Source: Flectobacillus rivi
GTDB taxonomy: Bacteria; Bacteroidota; Bacteroidia; Cytophagales; Spirosomataceae
Length of the DNA stretch: 64,000 nucleotides
Assembly (NCBI RefSeq): GCF_030056655.1
Contig: NZ_JASHIE010000004.1
Location: 1-64,000, forward strand
Reading direction: 5' to 3'
In this document: positions 1-7,795 of the stretch, in pieces
Position numbering within the stretch: the first letter of the stretch is position 1
Layout: every line of letters begins with the position of its first letter
Notes under the pieces: generated by a model
Databases searched by the model: none
Told to the model about the DNA's origin: nothing
The model's input: only the letters and a program-made list of their open reading frames with translations
Made by a program: the position numbers and the translations under genes

Positions 1-46
1 TAAGAATCTTAGCAATTTCGGTTGGACTAAATTTGCTGCTTTTCAT
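1..46 (-). CDS. IS3-family transposase OrfA, N-terminal fragment
   Basis: Only the first 15 codons are in the window (MKSSKFSPTEIAKIL). This matches the usual opening of IS3-family OrfA proteins, where this stretch begins the helix-turn-helix that binds the element ends. OrfA is normally followed by OrfB, the DDE integrase, through a -1 frameshift, but that part lies beyond the window. No conclusion on whether the element is intact is possible. Confidence 0.6.
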   Translation of the reverse strand, partial: MKSSKFSPTEIAKIL

Positions 47-119
47 AATACTTACCTAAAGTTAAAAAATATCACACTTTTTAAACTTTTAATCCGTACT
101 ATTTTTGGGGAAGCTTACA
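1..119 (-). mobile_element. Left-edge fragment of an IS3-family insertion sequence
   Basis: The window opens inside an element that reads leftwards. It holds the start of an OrfA-like reading frame (1-46), a short leader, and an outer end that on the minus strand begins TGTAAGCTTCCCC, which looks like an IS3-type terminal inverted repeat starting with TG. The element probably ends at about position 119, only 7 nt from the stop codon of the HopA1-family gene. The other end, the rest of the transposase and any target duplication are outside the window, so the family assignment rests on the OrfA N-terminus and the end sequence. Confidence 0.6.
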
Positions 120-126
120 ATGGTAA

Positions 127-2007
127 TTAAGCTGTTTCTGGTAAAAATCTTACATTAGGAGTAACCGAAGGCACAAAAAGAATTAAAAAAAACAATCCAA
201 TCCCAGCTTTACCTTCAATACCTGGACAAAAATTATAATTATTAAAGGTATTTCTTAAAGGTAAATCTATACTTTCGTATCGTTTCATAATTATATCTGC
301 AAGCTTTAATGCATCTCTCTCTGAAATGTTTCTTAGGTTAGTAATATTACCATCAATAACTACCTGATTCAGTAACTCATCTTTTGGCATTTTAAGTGGC
401 ATACTTCTTTTAATTTCATGAAGAATCTCGATGGCAAGTTGAATAGGAGCATTATTCTGGCTCAAAGATGGAAGGAGAGAAATGTCCTTTATTAGTACAT
501 TGAGCTCAGTATCATTATTTAGCTTTATGATTGCATTTTCTATTATTTTAATAGCATCTTCTAATGAGATTTCAAACTTTGAAACTAACGTATTAATATA
601 ATCTTTGAAATAGGACTTCCTTATTTCATCAAGTACTAAATGATCCATTAGCCTATCAAAATCTTCATTTGAAAAAATATCGCCATCAATTTCTGTATTG
701 TAGTTTATCGAAGAATACACTCGTTTATAATAATCATTATCTTTTACGAATTGAGAAAACTTCTCTAGAAAATATTTAATCAAGCCTAATTCTTTTTTCC
801 CGACTAGCTTGTGACAAGTTCTATTGTACTCTTTTTCGTCCTTGACTGGTTCCTCGATGTAAGTAATCCAAGTACAATTGTTTGATGAAACCCAGATTGC
901 TTTTTCACAAAGTTCATCTGCATATTTTTGAGCTAATTTTAGAAATAGTAATTTCCCTGAATCCCCCCACCATGGAAGATAAGTTGTTTGCTCTCTACCT
1001 TCATTAAATGTTGGAAGCTCATAATCAAAAGATGTATTTGGATTTCTAAATGGTTCTTCTACGTTAAACAAGGATTCATTTTGAACCATTCTTTCAATTT
1101 TAATAATTACACTCTCAATATTATAGCTATTTATTTCCAGTAGAGATTTGACAGATTCTTGTTCTAGCATCTTTACAATACGTTTGCAACATTCTCTTCC
1201 AAAACTTGTATCTTCTTTGCTTTGGTCAATATTGGAAATGGGGTCTTCTGCGATAGCAATTCCACGAAATAATTTCTTTGTAAACAGAGGAGTACTGCTT
1301 CTTAAAAGGTTAGCTTCCGTGTTACCAAATATAACAGCTACTTCATGTAAAAATGGTAGAACTAATGGGTAATTACTTTGTGAAATGTAAAGAACAGCAG
1401 AATCACTATAAATGTAATCCTTTTGATTTAGTAAGTACTTCATTGTGAATGGAATCCCCTTACTATCTAATTTTTCTGAGATAAACTTCACCCATTCTCT
1501 TATTCCACGAGTAAAACACTTTAGATGGAAGTATATCCTTAGTGTAGGCTTTCCGACCATGTAGATATAATTGTCGCCAGCAATAGCTACTGTCAATTTT
1601 TCACTATTTTTTGAAGTTTCAGAAAAATATTTTTTAGGTGTACTCAAGTACACATACTCTTTGAATTCGCCATCTATGTTTAATTTACCTCCACGAATAT
1701 ACTTGCCATCTTTTATTATAAATTCATGACTATTCTTTTCAACAAGTTGGCCGTCTTTTTCATTTGTTTCTTCTTTAATAAACCAAAATTTACTTTCGGT
1801 ATTGATTTGACTTTCTATGGCAAAAGACTCTATATCTTCATTTTTCAGCCAACTATTTTTATATTTAGGATAAACGTGATAGTTATGATAAAGCATATCT
1901 TCCAGTCGAGATACGTTTGGCAGTTTTGCATTCACCCACCTTGACTGTTTTTTATCAAATGTAATATTTGCCAATAAAAGGCGAAGATCTTCAGCGAATT
2001 GACTCAT
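127..2007 (-). CDS. HopA1-family protein with LanC-like tail; probable RiPP (lanthipeptide-type) lyase/cyclase
   Basis: 626 aa. Residues about 140-300 match the HopA1 family: a TLRIYFHLK strand, then a PFTMKYL strand, a SDSAVLYI strand, the TPLFTKKLFRGIAIAEDP signature and a SFGRECCKRI helix. HopA1-type proteins (LxmY in lexapeptide biosynthesis) act as phospho-Ser/Thr lyases in class V lanthipeptide synthetases. Residues about 355-420 (YADELCEKAIW, then CTW) resemble the opening of LanC-type domains, and 592-626 (PGIEGKAGIG...FVPSVTPNV) resemble their C-terminal end. The intervening part is short and shows no WCxG or CHG zinc motifs, so a cyclase role is doubtful. The start overlaps the end of the kinase gene by 17 nt, which suggests translational coupling. 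The function is inferred from family and context. Confidence 0.7.
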   Translation of the reverse strand: MSQFAEDLRLLLANITFDKKQSRWVNAKLPNVSRLEDMLYHNYHVYPKYKNSWLKNEDIESFAIESQINTESKFWFIKEETNEKDGQLVEKNSHEFIIKDGKYIRGGKLNIDGEFKEYVYLSTPKKYFSETSKNSEKLTVAIAGDNYIYMVGKPTLRIYFHLKCFTRGIREWVKFISEKLDSKGIPFTMKYLLNQKDYIYSDSAVLYISQSNYPLVLPFLHEVAVIFGNTEANLLRSSTPLFTKKLFRGIAIAEDPISNIDQSKEDTSFGRECCKRIVKMLEQESVKSLLEINSYNIESVIIKIERMVQNESLFNVEEPFRNPNTSFDYELPTFNEGREQTTYLPWWGDSGKLLFLKLAQKYADELCEKAIWVSSNNCTWITYIEEPVKDEKEYNRTCHKLVGKKELGLIKYFLEKFSQFVKDNDYYKRVYSSINYNTEIDGDIFSNEDFDRLMDHLVLDEIRKSYFKDYINTLVSKFEISLEDAIKIIENAIIKLNNDTELNVLIKDISLLPSLSQNNAPIQLAIEILHEIKRSMPLKMPKDELLNQVVIDGNITNLRNISERDALKLADIIMKRYESIDLPLRNTFNNYNFCPGIEGKAGIGLFFLILFVPSVTPNVRFLPETA

Positions 2008-3073
2008 TTTTTGGAAGAAAAAAGTTTAATGTTTGAGATACTTTACTAAAATTATTGTCAGATTGAACTATTACCTTTAAGTAATAAATCATCCAATATA
2101 CTTCAATTTTCGCAAGGTGTATTGCCAACTCTTCCTCCCCAAAATATCCTATCAAAAACTGGTTAATCATATTTTTGGCCTGTGTAAATTTAGGAGATGA
2201 AGTATTAACACTAACTTGTACAATCAAAGATGAGTCTATATAAATAGTATCAAGTATTGAATTTAAACAGCAAACTACATCCCAAATCTTATCTCCCCAA
2301 CCGCACATTTCCCAATCAAGAAATATGACTTTATCTTCCCAATAAATCATATTTCGAGTGGCTAAATCAAAATGTATGAAATCATTGTTATTCCATAACT
2401 TAGAGAATTCGATAATCAAATTTTTAAGTGTCGGATTATTAAAATTTGAGAACTCTACTAATGAATAATCTAAGAGTGCTTTATTAGTAATCGAATCAAA
2501 AAAATGCTCATCACTTATAAGTTTTGAAATAGTTACGTACGGAGTATTATTGGGAAATCTAGTATCAAATGTATGATTACTAACACTTGAGCGTAAATTA
2601 GTATGAATTAAGCTTAAAGTTTCTCCAATAGAAAATGCTATCGTTTCACGATAATTAATAGTAGCATTAGGCTTTTCCTTTCTACTAAATGCTTGATATA
2701 AATTTTCAACTGGAAAATGCTTCGTTACAAGTACATTAAATTCACTAAAGAACCTTACCTTATGAGGCAAAAAGCATTTGATTTCTTCGATGCTTTCAAA
2801 AACTGTATAAATCTTTTCTTCATTAACTAGCGTCGAATTATTCTCAAGTTTTTTGGGCTGCTTCAATAAAAAACTTTCACCATTACCCGTTAGAATTCTT
2901 AAATAGTTTCTTAGGGATTCTGTTGCGATGGTATAACATTTCATATCATTGTTATGATACATTTCGATCAATATGGAATAAAATAAGCCTTTATCATCAT
3001 TTATCTGATTCGAAATGCACCATAACAAAAACTCTAAAGTGCGATACTCAGTTTGAAGAACACTTTGTTTCAT
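1991..3073 (-). CDS. APH-fold phosphotransferase (LanK/LxmK-like kinase)
   Basis: 360 aa. The C-terminal half carries the aminoglycoside phosphotransferase/choline kinase signature: HFDLATRNMI (HxDxxxxN, catalytic Asp and Mg-binding Asn) followed by a FLDWE metal-binding Asp. The N-terminal lobe is less conserved. APH-fold proteins paired with HopA1-family proteins are the kinase halves of class V lanthipeptide synthetases, phosphorylating Ser/Thr of a precursor peptide before elimination. Here the gene lies 5 nt after the 158-aa gene and overlaps the HopA1-family gene by 17 nt, which supports that role over antibiotic resistance. Other small-molecule or protein kinase activities are possible. 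Confidence 0.7.
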   Translation of the reverse strand: MKQSVLQTEYRTLEFLLWCISNQINDDKGLFYSILIEMYHNNDMKCYTIATESLRNYLRILTGNGESFLLKQPKKLENNSTLVNEEKIYTVFESIEEIKCFLPHKVRFFSEFNVLVTKHFPVENLYQAFSRKEKPNATINYRETIAFSIGETLSLIHTNLRSSVSNHTFDTRFPNNTPYVTISKLISDEHFFDSITNKALLDYSLVEFSNFNNPTLKNLIIEFSKLWNNNDFIHFDLATRNMIYWEDKVIFLDWEMCGWGDKIWDVVCCLNSILDTIYIDSSLIVQVSVNTSSPKFTQAKNMINQFLIGYFGEEELAIHLAKIEVYWMIYYLKVIVQSDNNFSKVSQTLNFFLPKNESIR

Positions 3074-3078
3074 AGAGC

Positions 3079-3555
3079 TTAAGGTAAATCAATAGTTACA
3101 TCACCATTATGAGGAGGTAAAGATACTGTTGCATTATATACTTTGAACTGATTTTTAAAGTCAATATTCTCTAATTTCAATTCCCCATTTGAAAATATGG
3201 ATAGCAATGAATATCTTTTATAATCTACCATTTCATTATTTTCAAAACAAATAATATAGATAAATGGGTCTCCATCAACTTCAAGGTTATATTCTTTCAG
3301 ACTCTGAAGTTTACCTCCCTCACGTACAAATTGAATTTCACGCCCTGTCGCTTGCATTTTCAATAATTCATCATTTTGTATGTGCAGCGATACATACTTG
3401 TCAAAAGCATCATCGATTTTATTAACATTAGTAAGTTTTTCATCAAATACATGTACTAAAGTTCTGTAACGAGTATTTGGCTCTTGCTTTAAAATTAAAA
3501 ATTTCTCAGCATAAGAATTTGAAGGGCTTAAAAGAACTCTTAATGAAGTCGTCAT
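3079..3555 (-). CDS. Unknown protein, first gene of the HopA1/kinase operon
   Basis: 158 aa, not recognised. It has no signal peptide or membrane segment, and composition suggests an alternating strand/helix soluble protein. It has a single Cys (in YIICFENN) and a short C-terminal tail with Thr and Ser separated from the body (KVYNATVSLPPHNGDVTIDLP region). As the first gene of the operon, 5 nt before the kinase gene, it could be the substrate, a recognition partner or a third enzyme subunit. Its length and near lack of Cys argue against a classical lanthipeptide precursor. It stays hypothetical. Confidence 0.75.
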   Translation of the reverse strand: MTTSLRVLLSPSNSYAEKFLILKQEPNTRYRTLVHVFDEKLTNVNKIDDAFDKYVSLHIQNDELLKMQATGREIQFVREGGKLQSLKEYNLEVDGDPFIYIICFENNEMVDYKRYSLLSIFSNGELKLENIDFKNQFKVYNATVSLPPHNGDVTIDLP

Positions 3556-3595
3556 ATTGAAGGTAGGTTAAAAAGTGATAGTTTAGATTATTATT

Positions 3596-4252
3596 TTAAG
3601 GTTCGACAAGACCATGTTTGATAGCCCATTGCATTAAGCCAATACTTGTATTGACTCCTATTTTTTTCATGAGATTTCTGCGGTGAGTATGTACCGTGTT
3701 AAGGGCAACAAAAAGCGTTTCACTTATCTCTACACTTGATTTGTTTTGTAAAACCAGCCTCACAATTTCTAATTCTCGTGGGGTTAGAGGCACTTCATCG
3801 CTCAATGTAAAATGTCCACTTGGATTTTCGGGATTTGGTATTTCTGCCAGTTTTTTTTCAATTTTTTCACTAAAATACTTTTGTCCATTTGATACCGCAT
3901 ATATGGCTTTGAGGAGTTCAGGTCTTTCTGCACTTTTCATAATATACGCATGTATTCCAGCCTGAAGTCCTTCTCTAATATCTGATGCTTCTTCGCTCAT
4001 AGTTAACAGAATTACCTTCACCTTAGGATATTTTTCCCGTAAACGCATCGTCATGCTAATCCCATTTAGTAAGGGCATTTGTAAATCGGCGATAATGATG
4101 TCTGGCTGTGCACTTTCGACAAAGTTAAGAGCCTGCCAACCATTATTTACTGTTCCAATTACCTCTAGATCCTCTTGTAAATCGAGGAGCATTCCTAGAC
4201 TTTCGGCTACTAATGGATGATCGTCAGCAATTAATATTTTGATTGATGGCAT
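3596..4252 (-). CDS. NarL/FixJ-family response regulator
   Basis: 218 aa from the chosen start at the MPSIKILIADDHPL methionine; a longer frame reaching 4306 adds residues not seen in the family. The receiver domain (about 1-120) has the acidic pair DD near residues 10-11, the phospho-acceptor in IIIADLQMP and the switch Lys region (MKSAE). A LuxR-type helix-turn-helix follows (LTPRELEIVRLV...SSVEISETLFVALNTVHTHRRNLMKKIGV). No histidine kinase is adjacent. It ends 40 nt upstream of the 158-aa gene on the same strand and may be cotranscribed with, or control, the HopA1/kinase operon; that link is inference. Confidence 0.92.
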   Translation of the reverse strand: MPSIKILIADDHPLVAESLGMLLDLQEDLEVIGTVNNGWQALNFVESAQPDIIIADLQMPLLNGISMTMRLREKYPKVKVILLTMSEEASDIREGLQAGIHAYIMKSAERPELLKAIYAVSNGQKYFSEKIEKKLAEIPNPENPSGHFTLSDEVPLTPRELEIVRLVLQNKSSVEISETLFVALNTVHTHRRNLMKKIGVNTSIGLMQWAIKHGLVEP

Positions 4253-4682
4253 GATGAATGTGTGGCTTAAAAGTTCTTTACAAAGCACCAAACAAGAAAC
4301 TATCAATTAGACCTTTGATAAGATAACCATCTGATGCACAGATTTATTACAAATAAATCTGTTAATAAAATGTTAAAGTGATTAAAGTCGCAAAAAATAA
4401 TCAGTAGCAAGAATATTTTAGTTGAATTATTCAAAATTCAATTTTTATGGAGTATATTCCTATACCTAATAGTAAGTAAATTTAGGGGAGTAAATAGAAG
4501 ATGGGAATCAATCTTAAAATGACATTATCCAAACTAGTCTACAGGATAAATCCTGAAGACTAAAGTTTAGAAGTGCCAACGAAATAATTGAAACATTTTA
4601 CAATTATCTATAGTGCAATACATAAACTGACGATTTCTTACATACAAGTAAGTCTCAGTTTTTTGCTCAGTGAATATCCTTT
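4253..4682. other. Intergenic region, no gene seen
   Basis: About 430 nt between two minus-strand genes. It is AT-rich and only very short frames are present. One hairpin is visible at about 4626-4668 (AAACTGA ... CTTAC/GTAAG ... TCAGTTTTTT). Its T-run is on the plus strand, where no upstream gene exists, so its role is unclear. The response-regulator promoter should lie near 4253-4330, but no clear TAnnTTTG box was found. Confidence 0.6.
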
Positions 4683-5741
4683 TTATTGGATAAGTACCAC
4701 TTGCTGACAATACAGCTCTCTTAAATTAGATTTATTAACTTTGAATACCATCACAAAAGGTGAATTGTCTATTGATAGGTTTTGTTCTACGTCGTATTTG
4801 TCGGCGATGGCTTTCCAATATTGACAAAGATAGCTGGTCATGGAGCGAGTAGATTTGTTTTCGATACCTGAAATAAAATAGGCCGTAATAATCCGATTAT
4901 TGGGTAGTTGCATTGGGACTTTCGCCAAAAAACCTACATCAAACTCGGTATTACTTTCATAATAATCGCTCCAAAGTATTTGTTCCAAAATCTGATTATA
5001 ATACCTTACTCTGAATCGTGTTTTATATTCATCGAACTCAATATAAGCGCCCAATTCTTGCTGTAAAGCCCATTTGACAAAATAATTAGAATAAAAACCT
5101 ATCGCAAAAACACAGTCCACTTTGTCCCAAGGAGCGTCTGATTCTTTCAAAAAATATTGTCCGTGCTCTAATTTTACCAAGTCTTGGTCATAATGCCTTT
5201 TGGGTAAAATGTAATTACTTTCGTGAAAAAGGTCTATGATTTCAAGCAAACATTCGGTATCTCTCGAATCTACTGTTTGTTCATCGCTTCTCGGAGATTT
5301 CCCTTCAAATAACCCACTTGGATTTTGTCGGTCTTTGGCATCAAAAATCGCCTGAATCATCCAAATTTTACTTTCTTTTTTGATGCCAAAAAAGTCTAAA
5401 AGATTCATCGAAAACTGGTCGAGATAAGCTTGTGGGGCTTCATATCCAAGAAATTTTACAAACATGACCAAATAGTCTTCTTGAAAATTGACTACTTTTT
5501 TGGTTTGCACCTCATTCATTTTTCGCCAGAGGTACATATTATTAAAGGTTGCCGAAAAACTCAATCCAGTATTTTCTTCCAGAACTAATTGAAAATAGGT
5601 TTTCTCAAGTTTCGGTTCGGTCATTTTCCAAATATGTGTTTCAGACCCTCGAAACGTTTTACCTCTCTTGGTAAGCTCTTGTTGAAGTTTAGTTTTTACT
5701 TCTGCATATAATTTTTCGCAAACGTTTTTCTCTATGTTCAT
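4683..5741 (-). CDS. Hypothetical protein
   Basis: 352 aa, not recognised. It is soluble in appearance, without signal peptide or membrane segments. The N-terminal third contains a helical stretch, VVNFQEDYLVMFVKFLGYEAPQAYLDQF, that recalls small helical modules seen near the start of some Bacteroidetes signalling proteins; this is a weak resemblance. The middle part is rich in acidic and aromatic residues (SRDTECLLEIIDLFHESNY). It stands alone, with more than 250 nt on each side, and no function can be given. Its length and balanced composition support a real gene. Confidence 0.75.
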   Translation of the reverse strand: MNIEKNVCEKLYAEVKTKLQQELTKRGKTFRGSETHIWKMTEPKLEKTYFQLVLEENTGLSFSATFNNMYLWRKMNEVQTKKVVNFQEDYLVMFVKFLGYEAPQAYLDQFSMNLLDFFGIKKESKIWMIQAIFDAKDRQNPSGLFEGKSPRSDEQTVDSRDTECLLEIIDLFHESNYILPKRHYDQDLVKLEHGQYFLKESDAPWDKVDCVFAIGFYSNYFVKWALQQELGAYIEFDEYKTRFRVRYYNQILEQILWSDYYESNTEFDVGFLAKVPMQLPNNRIITAYFISGIENKSTRSMTSYLCQYWKAIADKYDVEQNLSIDNSPFVMVFKVNKSNLRELYCQQVVLIQ

Positions 5742-6001
5742 CTTTTTCAGACTGTTCCAAATTGTTCCGATTTGTTACAAAAATAGTACAATATATTCAA
5801 AACATTCTTACTAAAAATAGAATAAAACAAATAATTAATTACACCACTACCTTTATATTTTTGCATTCATTCTTTGATAAATACCAAAATAGCTATCAGA
5901 AATTGGCATTGAACTTTGGGCAGAAAAGCAGTTAGGGTTTAATAATGATTCCGATAAATATTTTACTATTAAGGATACTTCAATCTCTAAAAAAATAATC
6001 G

Positions 6002-7312
6002 ATGAACAATAAACTGATACTTTGGGCAATTACGGTGGGTTTGGGGGGCTTCCTATTTGGTCTTGACACTGCTGTAATTTCGGGTGCTGAACTCGAAATT
6101 CAAAAATTATGGAATCTCGATAGCTGGACGCATGGTTTGGCAGTTGCTATTGCTTTATATGGTACGGTAATTGGCGCTGCGTTTGGTGGTATTCCTGCCG
6201 ATAAGTATGGACGCAAAAACACACTTTTGTGGATTGGTATCCTATTTTTCCTATCATCGGTTGGGGCTGCAATTGCTTCTGGTGTAAATATGTTTATGGT
6301 TTTCCGATTTATTGGGGGTTTGAGCATCGGGGCATCATCGGTGGTTGCGCCTGTGTATATTTCCGAAATTGCTCCGCCAAAATACCGTGGTCGTATGGTG
6401 ATTTCATTCCAAGCAAACATTGTTTTTGGTATTCTGATCGCTTATGTGTCTAACTATCTACTTCAAGGCGGTGCAGATTCGTGGCGTTGGATGTTAGGTG
6501 TTGTGGCTTTTCCTTCATTACTATTCTCAGTTTTGATGCTATTTACTCCTGAAACACCAAGATGGTTATTGCTTTACAAAGGTGACGAAGCCAAAGCAAG
6601 GGAAGTATTGGCAATTACGGAAGAAAACGTCACGGGTGCTGTCAATGAAATTATGGTGTCAGCTAAACAAGAAGCATCAAGTAGCACAGATAAACTTTTC
6701 TCGAAAAAATACTTCTTCCCGCTCCTATTGGCCTTTTTATTCTCTTTCTTCAATCAGGCTTCGGGTATCAACGCGGTGATTTATTATGCACCTCGTATTT
6801 TCGAAATGACAGGTTTGGGTAAAGAAGGGGCATTACTTTCAACCTCGGGAATTGGTGTTTTCAACTTAATTTTTACGATTATTGGTTGGTATTTGATTGA
6901 CCGCTACGGTCGACGAGTATTGATGTATATTGGTTCGATTGGCTATATTATCTCATTGGCATTGATTGCCATGGCTTTCTATAATGAATCTTACGCCTAC
7001 GTTCCGTACTATGTATTCGCCTTCATTGGTGCACACGCAATCGGACAAGGTTCTGTGATTTGGGTATTTATTTCTGAAATTTTCCCTAACTCAGTTCGCG
7101 CTTCGGGTATGGCTTTCGGCTCATTAACTCACTGGGTATTTGCGGCGTTGATTGCCAATTTCTTCCCATACTTTGCTGACCATCTAGGTGGTGGTCCCAT
7201 CTTCGCCTTTTTCAGTGTCATGATGGTTTTCCAATTGATTTATGTCTGGAAAATGATGCCAGAAACCAAAGGTGTTTCGCTCGAAGATTTGCAAAAAAGA
7301 TTGATTCATTAA
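6002..7312 (+). CDS. Sugar-porter MFS transporter (sugar:H+ symporter)
   Basis: 436 aa with about 12 membrane segments. Sugar-porter signatures are all present: GGFLFGLDTAVISGA in segment 1, DKYGRK in the loop after segment 2, TPETPRWLL before the central loop, FFNQASGINAVIYYAPRIF in segment 7, DRYGRR, and PETKGVSLEDLQ at the C-terminus. The family (XylE, GlcP, AraE) moves monosaccharides with protons across the inner membrane. The VOC gene follows after 20 nt and the PfkB kinase after that, so uptake followed by phosphorylation of a sugar such as fructose is the likely pathway. The exact substrate cannot be read from sequence. Confidence 0.93.
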   Translation: MNNKLILWAITVGLGGFLFGLDTAVISGAELEIQKLWNLDSWTHGLAVAIALYGTVIGAAFGGIPADKYGRKNTLLWIGILFFLSSVGAAIASGVNMFMVFRFIGGLSIGASSVVAPVYISEIAPPKYRGRMVISFQANIVFGILIAYVSNYLLQGGADSWRWMLGVVAFPSLLFSVLMLFTPETPRWLLLYKGDEAKAREVLAITEENVTGAVNEIMVSAKQEASSSTDKLFSKKYFFPLLLAFLFSFFNQASGINAVIYYAPRIFEMTGLGKEGALLSTSGIGVFNLIFTIIGWYLIDRYGRRVLMYIGSIGYIISLALIAMAFYNESYAYVPYYVFAFIGAHAIGQGSVIWVFISEIFPNSVRASGMAFGSLTHWVFAALIANFFPYFADHLGGGPIFAFFSVMMVFQLIYVWKMMPETKGVSLEDLQKRLIH

Positions 7313-7332
7313 TCAAAAACAGCATTTTCACT

Positions 7333-7743
7333 ATGTCATTAGTCTTAAAAAAAATACAACATATAGGTATTCCTGTCACTGATCTCGAAAAATCAGAGGC
7401 GTTTTATCAAAGTTTAGGTTTTGAAAACGTCATGGGTTCTACCTTTGAGCACCCTGAGGGAAAAGGGAAAGTTGCCATGATGAAAAGTGGTGAAATTATC
7501 ATCGAAATTTATCAATTTCCTGAGGTAGTTTTACCCGAAATTGCTAACAGAAAAGATGGACATGTTGACCATATTGCTTTTGATGTGGAAAATATAGACC
7601 AGACTTTTGAAACCTTAAAAGCTGGAGGATATGAAATTTTTGAAGAAGCGCCTGTTTTTCTTCCTTTCTGGAAAAATGGTTGTAAATACTTCAATATCAA
7701 AGGACCAGACGGTGAACGATTGGAGTTCAATCAAGTTTTATAA
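7333..7743 (+). CDS. VOC-family (glyoxalase/bleomycin resistance fold) protein
   Basis: 136 aa made of two paired beta-alpha-beta-beta-beta modules: KIQHIGIPVTDLEKSEAFYQSLGF at the start, and DHIAFDVENIDQTFETLKAGGYE in the second half, ending in GPDGERLEFNQ. Metal ligands fit the usual pattern (His near residue 11, Glu in IIIEIYQ, His in VDHIAF, Glu in RLEFNQ). It may be a lactoylglutathione lyase-like, isomerase or epimerase-type enzyme. Position between a sugar transporter and a sugar kinase suggests a role in sugar metabolism or detoxification of sugar-derived aldehydes. Confidence 0.88.
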   Translation: MSLVLKKIQHIGIPVTDLEKSEAFYQSLGFENVMGSTFEHPEGKGKVAMMKSGEIIIEIYQFPEVVLPEIANRKDGHVDHIAFDVENIDQTFETLKAGGYEIFEEAPVFLPFWKNGCKYFNIKGPDGERLEFNQVL

Positions 7744-7795
7744 GTTTCACTGAATTTTGGCAAACAAACAAATAACGATTTAATTTTTCAGAAAA

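Noticed and set aside
1991..3073. Antibiotic-resistance aminoglycoside phosphotransferase
   Set aside because: The APH motifs fit, but overlap with a HopA1-family gene and operon layout favour a RiPP-type kinase; no resistance context is visible.
5742..6001. Riboswitch or operator upstream of the sugar transporter
   Set aside because: No convincing paired structure or operator palindrome was seen; only a possible TATTTTTG -7 box at 5856-5863 with no -33 partner.
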